Positions 53,435-62,736 of a DNA stretch of 64,000 nt are shown here, piece after piece. Positions within the stretch are counted from its first letter, which is position 1, and each line of letters begins with the position of its first letter. Origin of the DNA: Cellulomonas sp. ES6 (GTDB lineage Bacteria; Actinomycetota; Actinomycetes; Actinomycetales; Cellulomonadaceae); assembly GCF_030053835.1 (NCBI RefSeq), contig NZ_CP125655.1, forward strand, positions 2,480,001-2,544,000, given 5' to 3'. The notes under the pieces were generated by a model. It saw only the letters and a program-made list of their open reading frames with translations. It had not been told where the DNA came from and did not search any database. Position numbers and translations under genes: made by a program.

Positions 53435-54700
53435 TCAGGGGCCGAGCGCCCCGATCGGGACGGTGACGACTCCGTCGGGCCGCGTGAGGCCGTAGCCGCT
53501 CGCGGTGATCACGCCGAGCACGGCGGGTGCGCCGACCTTGTCGGTGTCGACCTTGGCGGCGAACTTCAGCAGCGACGCGGCGGCCGCGTCGATCTGGCCT
53601 GTGCCGAGCTTGACCTCGAAGGCGCCCCAGGTGCCGTCGCGGGCCTCGACGACGATGTCGACCTCGAGGTTGTCGGAGTCCCGGTAGTGGCTCACCGTGG
53701 CGTCGATCGCGTCGGCGTAGACGCGCATGTCCCGGACGACGAGCGACTCGAAGAGGAGGCCGAGGGTGTTGAGGTCTCGCACGAGCTTGGCGGGACTCGC
53801 ATCCAGAGCCGCCGCCGCGAGCGAGGGGTCGACGAGGTGTGTCCTGGGCTTGTCCCGCAGCCGCGATCGCGAACGGAGGTGCGTCGACCACGCGGGCTGC
53901 AGCTCCAGCGCCATCAGACGGGTGAGGGCGTCCTGGTACCGGTAGGCCGTCGGCTTGGTGAGCGAGCCGGCGTCGTCCGGCGCGTCGGAGATCGTCTCGC
54001 CGACGAGGCGCTCGACGACGTGCTCCATCGCGGTGTTGCGCGCGAGCGCCTGGAGGAAGCGGCCGACCCGGACGGGGTCACGACGTGACCCGGCGACGCG
54101 CGCGAGGTCGACCTCGGCGATGGTGCGCAGGTAGTCGCGGTTCGCTGCGGCGGCCTGCGTCGGGGTCATCGCGAGGTTCAGCGGCCAACCGCCGCGGACG
54201 ACGAGCTCGGCGGTGCGGTGGATGTCGACGTCGACGGACGGCACCGAGGGCCGCTCACCGGCGAGCAGGGCCCGGAGAGACATCGACCCCGTCGAGTCCC
54301 CCGATTCGAACAGACTCATCGGTCGCATCATCAGGCGCGCGAACCGGCCGGCGCCGGAGTGTCGGCGCGCGTCGTCGTCAGGGACCGACGACCCGGTGAG
54401 GACGAACTGACCGGTCGCCTGGCGTGTGTCGACCTGGGCGCGAACCTGGTTCCAGACGCGGGTCGCGTCGAGCTGCCACTCGTCGACCAGCTGCGGCGGC
54501 TCGCCACCGAGGACGAGAGACGGGTCCACCTGGAGGGCGGTCAGTGCCGTCTCGTCCCGGTCGAGGTAGACGGCGCTGCGGGCGGCCTGCTCCGCGGTCC
54601 GGGTCTTCCCGCAGGCGCGCGGTCCCTCGATGAGGACGGCGCCTGCGGACGCGAGCCGATCGGCGAGCAGCCCGTCGGCGATGCGTGGCAGGTAGTCCAT
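53435..54700 (-). CDS. AAA ATPase with DUF4143-type C-terminus
   Basis: A 421-residue protein. Walker A is EGPRACGKTRTAEQ near residue 27; a Walker B-like LVDEWQ follows, and VLTGSS is the sensor-like stretch. The C-terminal part has FEVKLG (ExK, nuclease-like) with VDIVVEARDG before it, as in the DUF4143 family. Members are scattered in accessory regions and often next to toxin-antitoxin or defence genes; their role is unknown. ATG 54700 has GGGAGG four bases upstream; a longer reading from 54748 has none. AT content is visibly higher than in the haem genes. Confidence 0.9.
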   Translation of the reverse strand: MDYLPRIADGLLADRLASAGAVLIEGPRACGKTRTAEQAARSAVYLDRDETALTALQVDPSLVLGGEPPQLVDEWQLDATRVWNQVRAQVDTRQATGQFVLTGSSVPDDDARRHSGAGRFARLMMRPMSLFESGDSTGSMSLRALLAGERPSVPSVDVDIHRTAELVVRGGWPLNLAMTPTQAAAANRDYLRTIAEVDLARVAGSRRDPVRVGRFLQALARNTAMEHVVERLVGETISDAPDDAGSLTKPTAYRYQDALTRLMALELQPAWSTHLRSRSRLRDKPRTHLVDPSLAAAALDASPAKLVRDLNTLGLLFESLVVRDMRVYADAIDATVSHYRDSDNLEVDIVVEARDGTWGAFEVKLGTGQIDAAAASLLKFAAKVDTDKVGAPAVLGVITASGYGLTRPDGVVTVPIGALGP

Positions 54701-55079
54701 GGATCCTCCCGAGAGGTGGAACGTCGACTTTACACTCTGCAGCTCCACTGGTTAACGGTCTGCGGCCGTGGGAGTTGACGGTTTGGGGGTGCGCGGATGC
54801 CAGCCAGGGACGGCGGATGGAGGCGACGCGGGCGTCGATCCGCCGCCCGAGCAGCCGCCGGTACAGCGCCCGCGTGCTCGACGCGAGATCCGCGCGCGGG
54901 TCGCTGTCCAGCCGCGAGACCTCGTGCGCAAGGGCCTGGTCGACCTCGGCCTTGGTCGGGACGGCATCCAGCGTGCGCTGGGCGCCGTCGGGTCCCGTGC
55001 AGCGGCTTGCCAGCGGCCCGAGGGAAGTCGGCGCACGGTGCATGAGGGGCCGACACGGCCCTGACCTACGACGACGATG
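54701..55079. other. Gene-poor stretch before the island
   Basis: No confident gene. One minus-strand frame from about 54965 to 54810 reads PTKAEVDQALAHEVSRLDSD and LYRRLLGRRIDARVASI, which looks like real protein but has no start codon and no matching remainder; it may be the relic of a small gene. The rest is featureless and leads to the tRNA fragment at 55080. Confidence 0.4.
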
Positions 55080-55124
55080 GAGCGGGTGGCGGGAATCGAA
55101 CACGCTGTCAGCTTGGGAAGCTGA
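55080..55124 (-). repeat. tRNA-Gly 3' fragment (att site, displaced copy)
   Basis: From anticodon stem to acceptor end it matches 59892-59938 apart from two missing bases and two substitutions; the shared 21-base block covers the anticodon arm (CAGCTTCCCAAGCTG on the minus strand). The 5' half of the tRNA is missing and the acceptor stem cannot form, so it is not a functional tRNA gene. Confidence 0.9.
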
Positions 55125-55214
55125 TAGCCAGGTGCTCCCGGCCCGCACGGATCGCCGCGCCCGTGCTCGTGACCTGGGGCTTAGCGCTCGCGGAGCGACA
55201 CCAAGTGACACCCG

Positions 55215-55234
55215 CTAGTGGCACGTAGTGGCAC
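55215..55234 (+). repeat. Repeated sites inside the left island end
   Basis: CTAGTGGCAC (55215-55224) and CGTAGTGGCAC (55224-55234) lie side by side. The second is identical to 59808-59818 near the right end. They could be arm-type integrase sites or part of a promoter. Confidence 0.55.
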
Positions 55235-55244
55235 TTCCACCGGT

Positions 55245-55943
55245 TCACCGGGGGAGCCAGGACCCGGGGCGCGGGACCGTCGCCCGCAGGCCGTCCTTGG
55301 TCGCCGCCACGTTGTAGTCGCGTTCGTCCATCACGCCCCAGTACGCCTGGCGGTCCAGCCAGATGCAGTACAAGGGCCTGTTGTCGAGGCGTATACGCAA
55401 CGGCTTGGACCCGTCGTCGCCCTTCCAGGCGGCAACCTCGATGTCCGGCTCGCCCCGGCTGATCCGGCGCCTCACCATGTAGTCGAGGGCGGGTTTCAGG
55501 TCGTAGTCGGCGGACATGACGATCCCCACGTCGTACATGCCCTCCAGCCCGAGGGTGACGACGTCAAGCGCGAGCGCCACGTCGACGCCCTTCTCGCGGG
55601 GCTTGTCCACACAGCCCTCCGAGCCCCAGTCCAAGGGGTACCGGAGGTCGCTGAGGTGGAGGTCGACCTTCCGGTTCGTCCGCCACGCCGCGGACTGGCG
55701 GCGCACCGCCGCGTAACCCTTGGCGTCATGCTGCTGGGTGGGTGCACCGCGGTAGATGCAGATGCGCTCCAGCTCGAAGTCGTCGTCGGGGTGCCGCCGC
55801 GCGTAGTCCGCCGTGAGGACGTGGCCAAGATCGACGGGGTCGACCTGGCCTTTCACCACCGGGTCGCTGAGGCTGTGGAACGCCTCGCGCGCGCGCATAT
55901 AGACGTTCTGCCAGTCGAGGAACACGTACACGCGCTTGGTCAT
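55245..55943 (-). CDS. NYN-domain (PIN-like) protein, putative ribonuclease
   Basis: A 232-residue protein with a NYN/LabA-like domain. Acidic residues of the metal site are visible in VYVFLDWQNVYM near the N-terminus, EKGVDVALALD in the middle, and IVMSADYDLKPAL further on (D-x-D type). The C-terminal part (LYCIWLDRQAYWGVMDERDY) is not part of the core fold. The family cleaves RNA; the substrate here is unknown. It lies in the island between the methyltransferase gene and the left att site, transcribed leftward. ATG 55943. Could be the toxin or effector half of a defence module; no antitoxin is recognised. Confidence 0.85.
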   Translation of the reverse strand: MTKRVYVFLDWQNVYMRAREAFHSLSDPVVKGQVDPVDLGHVLTADYARRHPDDDFELERICIYRGAPTQQHDAKGYAAVRRQSAAWRTNRKVDLHLSDLRYPLDWGSEGCVDKPREKGVDVALALDVVTLGLEGMYDVGIVMSADYDLKPALDYMVRRRISRGEPDIEVAAWKGDDGSKPLRIRLDNRPLYCIWLDRQAYWGVMDERDYNVAATKDGLRATVPRPGSWLPR

Positions 55944-56014
55944 CGTCGGCCCCCAAAGAAAAGCCCCGCCGTGCGGACGTGGTCCGGACGACGGGGTGGA
56001 TTGCTGACGACGCT

Positions 56015-56035
56015 ACCCCGCACCACGAGCGGGGT
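56015..56035 (-). terminator. Hairpin after the nuclease-methyltransferase gene
   Basis: ACCCCGC and GCGGGGT form a perfect 7-base stem with a 7-base loop. It lies 135 bases past the large gene's stop and before the NYN gene, so the two may be separately transcribed. Confidence 0.55.
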
Positions 56036-56170
56036 GCAACGTGGCGCGGACCACCTCACCCGTCTGGCGCAGGCGGCGCCTGAGCGACCGGACAACCCGT
56101 CGCCTGATCCGTAGGGCGCATCGGCCGGCCGGAGAACGGCCAGGTCGGCGACGGCCCGCCCCAGTACGCC

Positions 56171-59100
56171 CTAGATGCCGAGACCGAGGCTCCCGTCTTC
56201 TTGCGTCGCCGGAAGGCCACGGCGAGGCCGGCGGTCCTTCGCGGTGGTCGGCCAGCGGACGCCAGCCGCCTGCAGGGCGGCGACGGTCAGGACCGGTCCG
56301 GCGAGGATCGCGTCGAGGAGGTCCGCCTGGGCTGGTTCAAGCTCGACGAGGCGGGTCAGGACGGTGAGCAGGTCGATCAGTTCGGTGGTCCAGCTGGGGT
56401 CCCACGTGTCGACGTGCACCAGGTCTAGCGGCGAGGTCTTCTTCCCACCGGGGATGGCCTTCCGGTAGTTGAACCAGGACTTGAGGACGTTCTTGCCGCC
56501 GACGGCGAACTCCCAGACGGCGGGTTCGACCGGCCGGAAGGTCCCCGCGTCGGCTCCGGAGCCGAGCGCGAGCGTCCGCGTCGAGGTCTCGTAGGTCATC
56601 TCGTCGGGCATGGCGGCGATCGGCATGACCGCCAGCGGCTGCCGTGGGTCGCCCCTCGGGAACCGCACCGCGCCCTCCGGCCGCCCTGGGCCCGTGAACC
56701 GCTCGCCGTAGGTGTGGAGCCAGAGGATCTCCTGCCCCAGCCCGACGGCGCGCGACCACAGGTTCGGGTCGGCCGTGAGCGCGAGGCGAATACCAGGGGT
56801 GGCGAGTTCGGCCGCGAAGGTACGGGTGAAGTGCGGGTGCGCGACGACAGCAGCCGTGTAGGCGAGGACGTCCTGGTGCGTCACCGGGGCGCCGAGCAAC
56901 GTGCTCAGTGCAGCCAGGAGTCCAGGCGCGAGGTTGGGACTGCCGTCCGGATGCAGCAGCGGCAGGGCCCGCCCGCCGCGATGGTTGAAGTGGTCGAAGT
57001 CCGGGATAAGGGCCGAGAAGACGAGCCCCGGTCCATCGTGGACGTCGGCCGAGTGCTGCTCGACGACGTAGACCTGGTCCCGAATCCTCGCCTCCCAGAG
57101 GTCCCTGCGCGGCATATCCATGACGCGGTGGTCGGGGATCACCCACTGGCGATCGAGGGCGCGGTAGCCGACGCGCACGGGTTCCGGGCGGCTGATGTTC
57201 TCCACGGCCAGGGGCGTGGCGGTGAACTGGTGCGTGTCCGCCCCGGGGAGGGGCGCCTTGCCCTTGGCGAGGTTGGCGTCGCGGCCCTCCTTGAACAACT
57301 CGGACTTCAACGCCGGCTCGGTCTCGGTCAGCAGCTGCAGCCAGCGCTTCTCGAGGATCACGCGGCTGGGGGCGTAGACCCATCGACGCGTCGGAAACAC
57401 GCCGGGCGAGTACCAGGGCATGACGTCGGCAACTGCCGGGTAGTCGTCCCACCCGCCCGCGGCGGCCGGCGTGAGCGGAGCGGTCCACTCGGACCGCACT
57501 TCCTGCCAGTCCGGGTCATCGAGAGTCATGCCGGCCAGGGCGGCGAACTTCTCGCCCTGGCGGCCCGTCACCGCGCGGTGCCGGATCGTAGCGGGCTGCG
57601 CCCTGTCGGCATCGGGACGCCTGATGAACAGTCCGATGGCGAGCGGCTGACGAACCCCGGGGAAGATCCGTGTCGGGACGTCGGGTGTCTGCCCTTCCGG
57701 GGTGAGGTCGATGATCCAGCCCTCGCTCGCGTACGAGCGGAGGTACCGGCGCATCCCGGCGAACCCCGGTCCGGTGAGGTACCCGGACGTGGAGATGAAG
57801 CACACCACGCCGGCGTCCCCGTCGACGTCCTGGTTCGTCGACTCCCATACCTTCCAGGTCGCCCACCGCCAGAAGTAGACGTACAGGTTTTTCAGCTTGG
57901 CCTTGAACCGGCCGGTGCCCGGCTCGAAGAAGTCCTCGAGGATCGCGCGCGCCCTCTTGCCGTGCGCCGCGCTGCCGGACTCGACCCACCCGCCGTCGCC
58001 CACCGCGAGCTCTTTGTACGGGGGGTTCCCGATGACCACCGTGACGTTGGCCTTGGCCTTGACTTTGTTCGCCTTCTTGCGGGACTGAGCGATGAGCTGA
58101 AGGCCCGACCCGATCTGGGCCTCCGCGGCATGAGGGTCATCCAAGGTGTCGGTGACGTAGAGGTGCATGCCGCCTGGCGGGGCGCTGGCTCCGTGGGCGG
58201 CGAGCAGGTCGGTGGTGCGCAACTCAGCCACCGCGTAGGGCCCCATCTGCAACTCGAAGCCCACGAGGCGTTCGGCCACCTGTGTCAGGACGCCGGCGAC
58301 TGCTCCTGGTCCGTCAGTCTGCTCGGCCTGGTCGGCGACGCGTTCGAGGATTGTGTGCAGATACGTGCCCGTGCCCATCGCGGGATCGACGGTCAGGACG
58401 TCGGGGTCGCGGAACCCGTCGGTGAGGCCGAGGCGGGTGACGAGTGCTTCCTCGGTCAGCCGCACCATGTGCTCGACGACCTCGCGCGGGGTGTAGTACG
58501 AGCCGGACTGCTTGCGCAGGTCGTTGTCGTACTGCTCGAGGAAGTCTTCGTAAAGGTGCAGGTAGGTGTCCCGGCGCCCCTTCCGGACTCGCGGCCAGTC
58601 CACCGCCCCGATTACCCGGACCAGCAGGTCAAGCGTGACCTTGAAGTCCTTGGCGACGGCGTCCGTGAGGAGTTGAAGGGCTCGCCCCATCAGGGAGTGC
58701 TCGTCGCCTAGTTGCGCGCCGACCTCGTGCAGGGATTCGCCGGCGACATCGATGCCCTCGGTGCGGGCGAGCAGCAGGGCGAAGGTCACCGCCTGGGCGT
58801 ACCCGTCCGCGAACGTCTCGTCCTCGGCATGGGGGAACAGGAGGGTGCGCCAGTCGCGGGCCAGCCCGAGGAACGGCTGTAGGTACTCCTCGGCGCCCTG
58901 GGCGACGGCACGCCGCTCGAGGTTGAGCTGGTCGAGAACTTCGCCGCGGAGCAGGCGCGTGAGGGGTGCCACCGCGCGGACGAGGGCACCCACGCTCGTG
59001 ATCGGTGCAGGCTTCCAGCGGAGGAAGTCTATGAGGAGGTTCTCGAACTCCGGTGGCGCGGTCAGGGCGGATCCTGCCGACTCCAGGGTGCCGATGAAGG

Positions 59101-59503
59101 TGACCGGCTGCCCCACCCGTTCCCCGTCGCGGTATAGCCGCCAGTCCGTGCCGTTCGTGTAGATCAGGTTCGGCAGGTCGCGCTGGCGCTCCCACTGCCG
59201 CCGGTCGTGTCCGGTGAAGGACGAGGGGTCGATGTTCTTGCCGGGCGCCTTGACCTCGATGTACCCCGTGATCGCGCCCTTGACGCTGACCCCGTAGTCG
59301 GGTCGGACTTGCCGGTCGGTGTCGCGGATCTCGTCGTGGAACTCGGCGGGGACGCCAAGGGCCTTGCCCCCCGCGCGCAGCAGTCCCTCCAGCGGGGCCC
59401 GGATCGCCGCCTCGCGGTCACCAAGGCCGGCGAGCTTGTCGCGGCAGACGGCGCCGAAGTCGCTGACGGCGGTCACCATCCATGGGCTTGGCCCTGAGTT
59501 CAT
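56171..59503 (-). CDS. Type IIG/ISP-like restriction-modification protein (nuclease-N6-adenine methyltransferase fusion)
   Basis: A 1110-residue protein. An N-terminal PD-(D/E)xK nuclease has RPDYG (D69) and YIEVK (E83-K85). A helical spacer follows (about 100-330), then an N6-adenine methyltransferase with the YTPREVVEHMV entry (338-347), SAM motif TVDPAMGTGTYL (371-382) and catalytic IGNPPYKEL (491-499). The long C-terminal part resembles the target-recognition and Type-ISP C-terminal domains (MPWYSPGVFPTRRWVYAPSR). There is no helicase, unlike true ISP enzymes. It should methylate and cut at a specific site from one chain. ATG 59503 has GGAGGGGG upstream. Codon use is less G/C-biased than in the core genes, supporting acquisition. 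Confidence 0.92.
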   Translation of the reverse strand: MNSGPSPWMVTAVSDFGAVCRDKLAGLGDREAAIRAPLEGLLRAGGKALGVPAEFHDEIRDTDRQVRPDYGVSVKGAITGYIEVKAPGKNIDPSSFTGHDRRQWERQRDLPNLIYTNGTDWRLYRDGERVGQPVTFIGTLESAGSALTAPPEFENLLIDFLRWKPAPITSVGALVRAVAPLTRLLRGEVLDQLNLERRAVAQGAEEYLQPFLGLARDWRTLLFPHAEDETFADGYAQAVTFALLLARTEGIDVAGESLHEVGAQLGDEHSLMGRALQLLTDAVAKDFKVTLDLLVRVIGAVDWPRVRKGRRDTYLHLYEDFLEQYDNDLRKQSGSYYTPREVVEHMVRLTEEALVTRLGLTDGFRDPDVLTVDPAMGTGTYLHTILERVADQAEQTDGPGAVAGVLTQVAERLVGFELQMGPYAVAELRTTDLLAAHGASAPPGGMHLYVTDTLDDPHAAEAQIGSGLQLIAQSRKKANKVKAKANVTVVIGNPPYKELAVGDGGWVESGSAAHGKRARAILEDFFEPGTGRFKAKLKNLYVYFWRWATWKVWESTNQDVDGDAGVVCFISTSGYLTGPGFAGMRRYLRSYASEGWIIDLTPEGQTPDVPTRIFPGVRQPLAIGLFIRRPDADRAQPATIRHRAVTGRQGEKFAALAGMTLDDPDWQEVRSEWTAPLTPAAAGGWDDYPAVADVMPWYSPGVFPTRRWVYAPSRVILEKRWLQLLTETEPALKSELFKEGRDANLAKGKAPLPGADTHQFTATPLAVENISRPEPVRVGYRALDRQWVIPDHRVMDMPRRDLWEARIRDQVYVVEQHSADVHDGPGLVFSALIPDFDHFNHRGGRALPLLHPDGSPNLAPGLLAALSTLLGAPVTHQDVLAYTAAVVAHPHFTRTFAAELATPGIRLALTADPNLWSRAVGLGQEILWLHTYGERFTGPGRPEGAVRFPRGDPRQPLAVMPIAAMPDEMTYETSTRTLALGSGADAGTFRPVEPAVWEFAVGGKNVLKSWFNYRKAIPGGKKTSPLDLVHVDTWDPSWTTELIDLLTVLTRLVELEPAQADLLDAILAGPVLTVAALQAAGVRWPTTAKDRRPRRGLPATQEDGSLGLGI

Positions 59504-59538
59504 GGGACCCCCTCCGTTGACGGACACCGCGTTGCAGG

Positions 59539-59790
59539 CTACCGGGCGGGTGGGCCCCTGATCTGGAAGGTCACCCGCATGGCCGCTCGCGCGCGCCCGC
59601 GTAGGAGACTGCGCCAACCGCACAAACCGTCTCCCCGGCGCGGCCGCTGTGCCTCGGCCTCGCGTCGGAACGTCCCGGCGGACCGCCTGGTGCCGTCCGG
59701 CGCGGGGAACCGGACCTGCCAGCGCCCCGACTTCAGCTGCCGGACGCTGCCCCACGCGTCGCAGTGGGTCTTCGTCTTCCTGGTCGCCAT
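59539..59790 (-). pseudogene. Truncated tyrosine integrase, N-terminal stub
   Basis: An 83-codon frame. Residues about 12-48 (GSVRQLKSGRWQVRFPAPDG, then GTFRREAEAQ) match the arm-binding (AP2-like) start of phage and ICE integrases. Likeness ends after about 48 residues; core-binding and catalytic domains are missing, and the large R-M gene begins just beyond. It lies 103 bases from the tRNA-Gly, where an integrase gene belongs. I infer deletion of the rest. Confidence 0.8.
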
Positions 59791-59807
59791 CGTGTCCTCG
59801 GTGGTGT

Positions 59808-59818
59808 CGTAGTGGCAC
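59808..59818 (+). repeat. Right-end copy of CGTAGTGGCAC
   Basis: Identical to 55224-55234 at the other end. It lies between the integrase start and the tRNA, where integrase arm sites are expected, and overlaps a short palindrome CGTAGTGGCACGACTACG. Confidence 0.55.
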
Positions 59819-59892
59819 GACTACGAACGAGGACACTATTCAGGGGGAAGGACAAGACCCCTGCTAGGGGTCCGACCAGGCGGTATACCGAG

Positions 59893-59963
59893 AGCGGGTG
59901 ACGGGAATCGAACCCGCGCTGTCAGCTTGGGAAGCTGAAGTTCTACCATTGAACTACACCCGC
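59893..59963 (-). tRNA. tRNA-Gly (anticodon CCC)
   Basis: A complete 71-base cloverleaf. Acceptor arms GCGGGTG and CACCCGC pair; D-arm GTTC/GAAC; anticodon arm TCAGC-TTCCCAA-GCTGA gives anticodon CCC; T-arm GCGGG-TTCGATT-CCCGT. CCA is not encoded. It is the integration site of the island on its 3' side. Confidence 0.97.
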
Positions 59964-60045
59964 GCAGCGCCCCCGCCTGCGGGAGCGCGCACCCAGCATA
60001 GCGGCTCCGGACGCCCGGTCGGGTCGCCCGGAGCCGCCGCGGGTG

Positions 60046-62541
60046 TCAGACGGTGACCTCGACCCGCACGGTCGACCCGGCCGGCGCGTAGGGCACGGTG
60101 CGGCCGTCGACGGGCGTGCCGTCCACGACGAGCGCCGCGCGGGCGCCCGGCCGGCCGGAGTTGGTGACGGTGATCTCGTACCGCGCGCCGCGGGCCACGC
60201 GGGTGACGGTGAACGTCGGGACGTCCGGGCCGAGCTGCGGGTCGACGACCAGGCCGTCGTAGCCGGGCCGCACGCCGAGCAGGTACTGCGACGCGGCGAC
60301 GAAGTTCCACGCCGCGGTGCCGGTCAGCCAGGAGTTCTTGGCCTCGCCGTGCCGGACGGCCTCCTTGCCGGCGATCATCTGCGCGTACACGTACGGCTCG
60401 AGCCGGTGCACGTCGGAGATCTCCTCGCGGTACGCGGGGGTGATGCGCCGGTAGTAGTCGAACGCCTGCTCGCCGCGGCCCACGACGGTCTCGCCGATGA
60501 TGACCCACGGGTTGTTGTGGCAGAAGATGCCGCCGTTCTCCTTGTAGCCCGGGGGGTACGTGGAGACCTCGCCGAGCTCGATCTGGTAGCTCGTGTACGC
60601 CGGCGACTGCAGGACCATGCCGTGCGGGGTCGCGAGGTGCTCGCGGGTGGAGTTCAGGGCGCGCAGCGCGGGGCTGGCGGCGGCCTCGGGCGTGGTGGGG
60701 TCGGTGGAGTCGACGCCGATGCCCGCCATGACGGCGAAGCCCTGCGGCTCGATCCAGATCTTGCCCTCCGGCTTGGCGTCGGTGCCGACGGGGTTGCCGT
60801 AGAAGTCGTACGCCCGCAGGAACCACTCGCCGTCCCAGCCGTGCTCGAGCACCGCGGCGCGCATCTCCTCGATGGCGGCGCGGGCCTGCGCGGCGACGTC
60901 GGTCAGCCCGCGGCGCTCGGCGAGCTCGGCGTACTCCGGGCCGATGAACACGAACATCGCGGCGATGAACACGGACTCCGCGACGCCGCCGGCCTGGTTC
61001 TCGGTCGTCTGGAACGACTCGCCGGGCTCGGTGGAGAAGCAGTTGAGGTTGAGGCAGTCGTTCCAGTCGGCGCGGCCGATGAGCGGCAGGCCGTGCGGGC
61101 CGCGGTTCTGCACCGTGAACTGGAACGAGCGCGTCAGGTGCTCGAACAGCGGGACCTCGGAGCCGGGCTCGTTGTCGAACGGCACGGCCTCGTCGAGGAT
61201 CGACCAGTCGCCGGTCTCCTTGATGTAGGCGGCGACGCCGAGGATCAGCCACAGCGGGTCGTCGTTGAAGCCGGAGCCGATGTCGTTGTTCCCGCGCTTC
61301 GTGAGCGGCTGGTACTGGTGGTACGCCGACCCGTCGGGGAACTGCGTCGACGCGATGTCGATGATGCGCTCCCGCGCCCGCTCGGGGATGAGGTGCACGA
61401 AGCCCAGCAGGTCCTGGTTGGAGTCGCGGAACCCCATGCCGCGGCCGATGCCGGTCTCGAAGTACGACGCCGACCGGGACATGTTGAACGTGACCATGCA
61501 CTGGTACTGGTTCCAGATGTTGACCATCCGGTCCAGGCGCTCGTCCGACGAGGTGACCGAGTAGGTCGACAGCAGGTCGGTCCAGTACGTCCGCAGCGCC
61601 TCGAAGGCGGCGAGGGTCTGCTCGGTGGTGGCGAACCGGGACAGCAGGGCGTGGGCGCGCTCGCGGTTGATGCGCTGCATCGGCAGCTCGCCGTCGGCGG
61701 CGGGCGCCCACTTCTCCTCGTGCGGGTTCTCGACGTAGCCGAGCACGTAGGTCAGCGACCGGCTCTCGCCGGGGGCGAGCGTGACGTCGACCTGGTGCGA
61801 GCCGATCGGGTACCAGCCGGACGCGATCGACCCGGTGGCCCTGCCGGCGCGCGGGACGGCCGCCTCGCCGAGCCCGTTCCACGGGCCGACGAAGGTGTCG
61901 CGGTCGGTGTCGAACCCGGCGGCGCGGGTGTTGACGCCGTAGACGGCGTAGTGGTCGCGGCGCTCGCGGTACTCGGTCTTGTGGTAGATCGCGGAGCCGG
62001 ACGGGCCGTCGAGCTCGACCTCGACCTCGGCGAGCGACAGGTTGCGCTGGTAGTTCGTCTGGTCGTCCTGGGCGTTCCACAGGCAGAACTCGACGAACGA
62101 GAACAGCGAGACGGTCTTCTCGGCGTCCGAGGTGTTGGTCAGCGTGACGTGCTGGACCTCGGCGGTCTCGCCGACCGGGACGAAGAACAGCGTCTCGACG
62201 CGCAGGCCGCCGCGCTCGCCGGTGATGCGGGAGTAGCCGAGGCCGTGCCGGGTCTCGAAGTGGTCGAGGTCGGCCTTGACCGGCAGCCAGCCCGGCGTCC
62301 AGACGTCGCCGCCGTCGTTGACGTAGAAGTAGCGGCCGCCCTCGTCGGCGGGGATGTTGTTGTAGCGGTACCGGGTCAGGCGCCGCATCTTGGCGTCGCG
62401 GTAGAACGAGTACCCGCCGCCGGTGTGCGACAGCAGGGAGAAGAACTCCTCGGAGCCGAGGTAGTTGATCCACGGGTACGGCGTGTGCGGAGTCGTGATG
62501 ACGTACTCGCGTGCCGCGTCGTCGAAGTGGCCGTACCGCAT
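60046..62541 (-). CDS. cbp: Cellobiose phosphorylase (GH94)
   Basis: An 831-residue enzyme that splits cellobiose with phosphate into glucose 1-phosphate and glucose in the cytoplasm, saving one ATP per disaccharide. From memory, its sequence follows the Cellulomonas gilvus/uda enzymes nearly throughout ([20 protein letters not shown] at the start; [19 protein letters not shown] near the end). The catalytic Asp is in [32 protein letters not shown] lines the active site. AGAGG lies 8 bases before ATG 62541. A CelR/CebR-type operator lies 36 bases upstream. The related sugar permeases may be those at 1-1102 or elsewhere. Confidence 0.98.
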   Translation of the reverse strand: MRYGHFDDAAREYVITTPHTPYPWINYLGSEEFFSLLSHTGGGYSFYRDAKMRRLTRYRYNNIPADEGGRYFYVNDGGDVWTPGWLPVKADLDHFETRHGLGYSRITGERGGLRVETLFFVPVGETAEVQHVTLTNTSDAEKTVSLFSFVEFCLWNAQDDQTNYQRNLSLAEVEVELDGPSGSAIYHKTEYRERRDHYAVYGVNTRAAGFDTDRDTFVGPWNGLGEAAVPRAGRATGSIASGWYPIGSHQVDVTLAPGESRSLTYVLGYVENPHEEKWAPAADGELPMQRINRERAHALLSRFATTEQTLAAFEALRTYWTDLLSTYSVTSSDERLDRMVNIWNQYQCMVTFNMSRSASYFETGIGRGMGFRDSNQDLLGFVHLIPERARERIIDIASTQFPDGSAYHQYQPLTKRGNNDIGSGFNDDPLWLILGVAAYIKETGDWSILDEAVPFDNEPGSEVPLFEHLTRSFQFTVQNRGPHGLPLIGRADWNDCLNLNCFSTEPGESFQTTENQAGGVAESVFIAAMFVFIGPEYAELAERRGLTDVAAQARAAIEEMRAAVLEHGWDGEWFLRAYDFYGNPVGTDAKPEGKIWIEPQGFAVMAGIGVDSTDPTTPEAAASPALRALNSTREHLATPHGMVLQSPAYTSYQIELGEVSTYPPGYKENGGIFCHNNPWVIIGETVVGRGEQAFDYYRRITPAYREEISDVHRLEPYVYAQMIAGKEAVRHGEAKNSWLTGTAAWNFVAASQYLLGVRPGYDGLVVDPQLGPDVPTFTVTRVARGARYEITVTNSGRPGARAALVVDGTPVDGRTVPYAPAGSTVRVEVTV

Positions 62542-62576
62542 CGTTGCGCCTCTCGGTGTCTGGTGATCGTGCCGCG

Positions 62577-62590
62577 CGGGAGCGCTCCCA
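62577..62590. promoter_or_regulatory. CelR/CebR-type operator
   Basis: CGGGAGCGCTCCCA matches the known 14-base CelR (Thermobifida) and CebR (Streptomyces) site TGGGAGCGCTCCCA at 13 positions. These LacI-family repressors release DNA on cellobiose. It sits in the promoter region of the cellobiose phosphorylase gene, so induction by cellobiose is expected. Confidence 0.9.
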
Positions 62591-62736
62591 CGCGCCGCCG
62601 ACGGTCAGCATAGCGTCCGCCGTGGAGGGCCCCCGGCGCCCCAGGTCCCGGGCGAGCGCCCGCCGCACGCGGTCCCGGCGGGCACCTCCGGCGGCCCGGC
62701 CCGCGGCCGCACGGCGAGGGTCGGTACCGTGTCCCC

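Larger units (their letters stand above)
55080..59938. mobile_element. tRNA-Gly-bounded genomic island of about 4.8 kb
   Basis: The right end is the intact tRNA-Gly(CCC); the left end is a decayed direct copy of its 3' part (55080-55124), with two bases lost and two substituted. This is the expected footprint of an element that integrated into the 3' end of a tRNA gene and restored it. Inside, a leftward integrase stub lies next to the tRNA, then a nuclease-methyltransferase and a NYN nuclease. Matching 11-base sites (CGTAGTGGCAC) lie near both ends. The cargo looks like defence. With the integrase truncated, the island is probably fixed. Confidence 0.85.

Noticed and set aside
55080..55124. 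Second functional tRNA-Gly gene
   Set aside because: The 5' half is missing, two bases are deleted in the T-arm region, and no acceptor stem can form.
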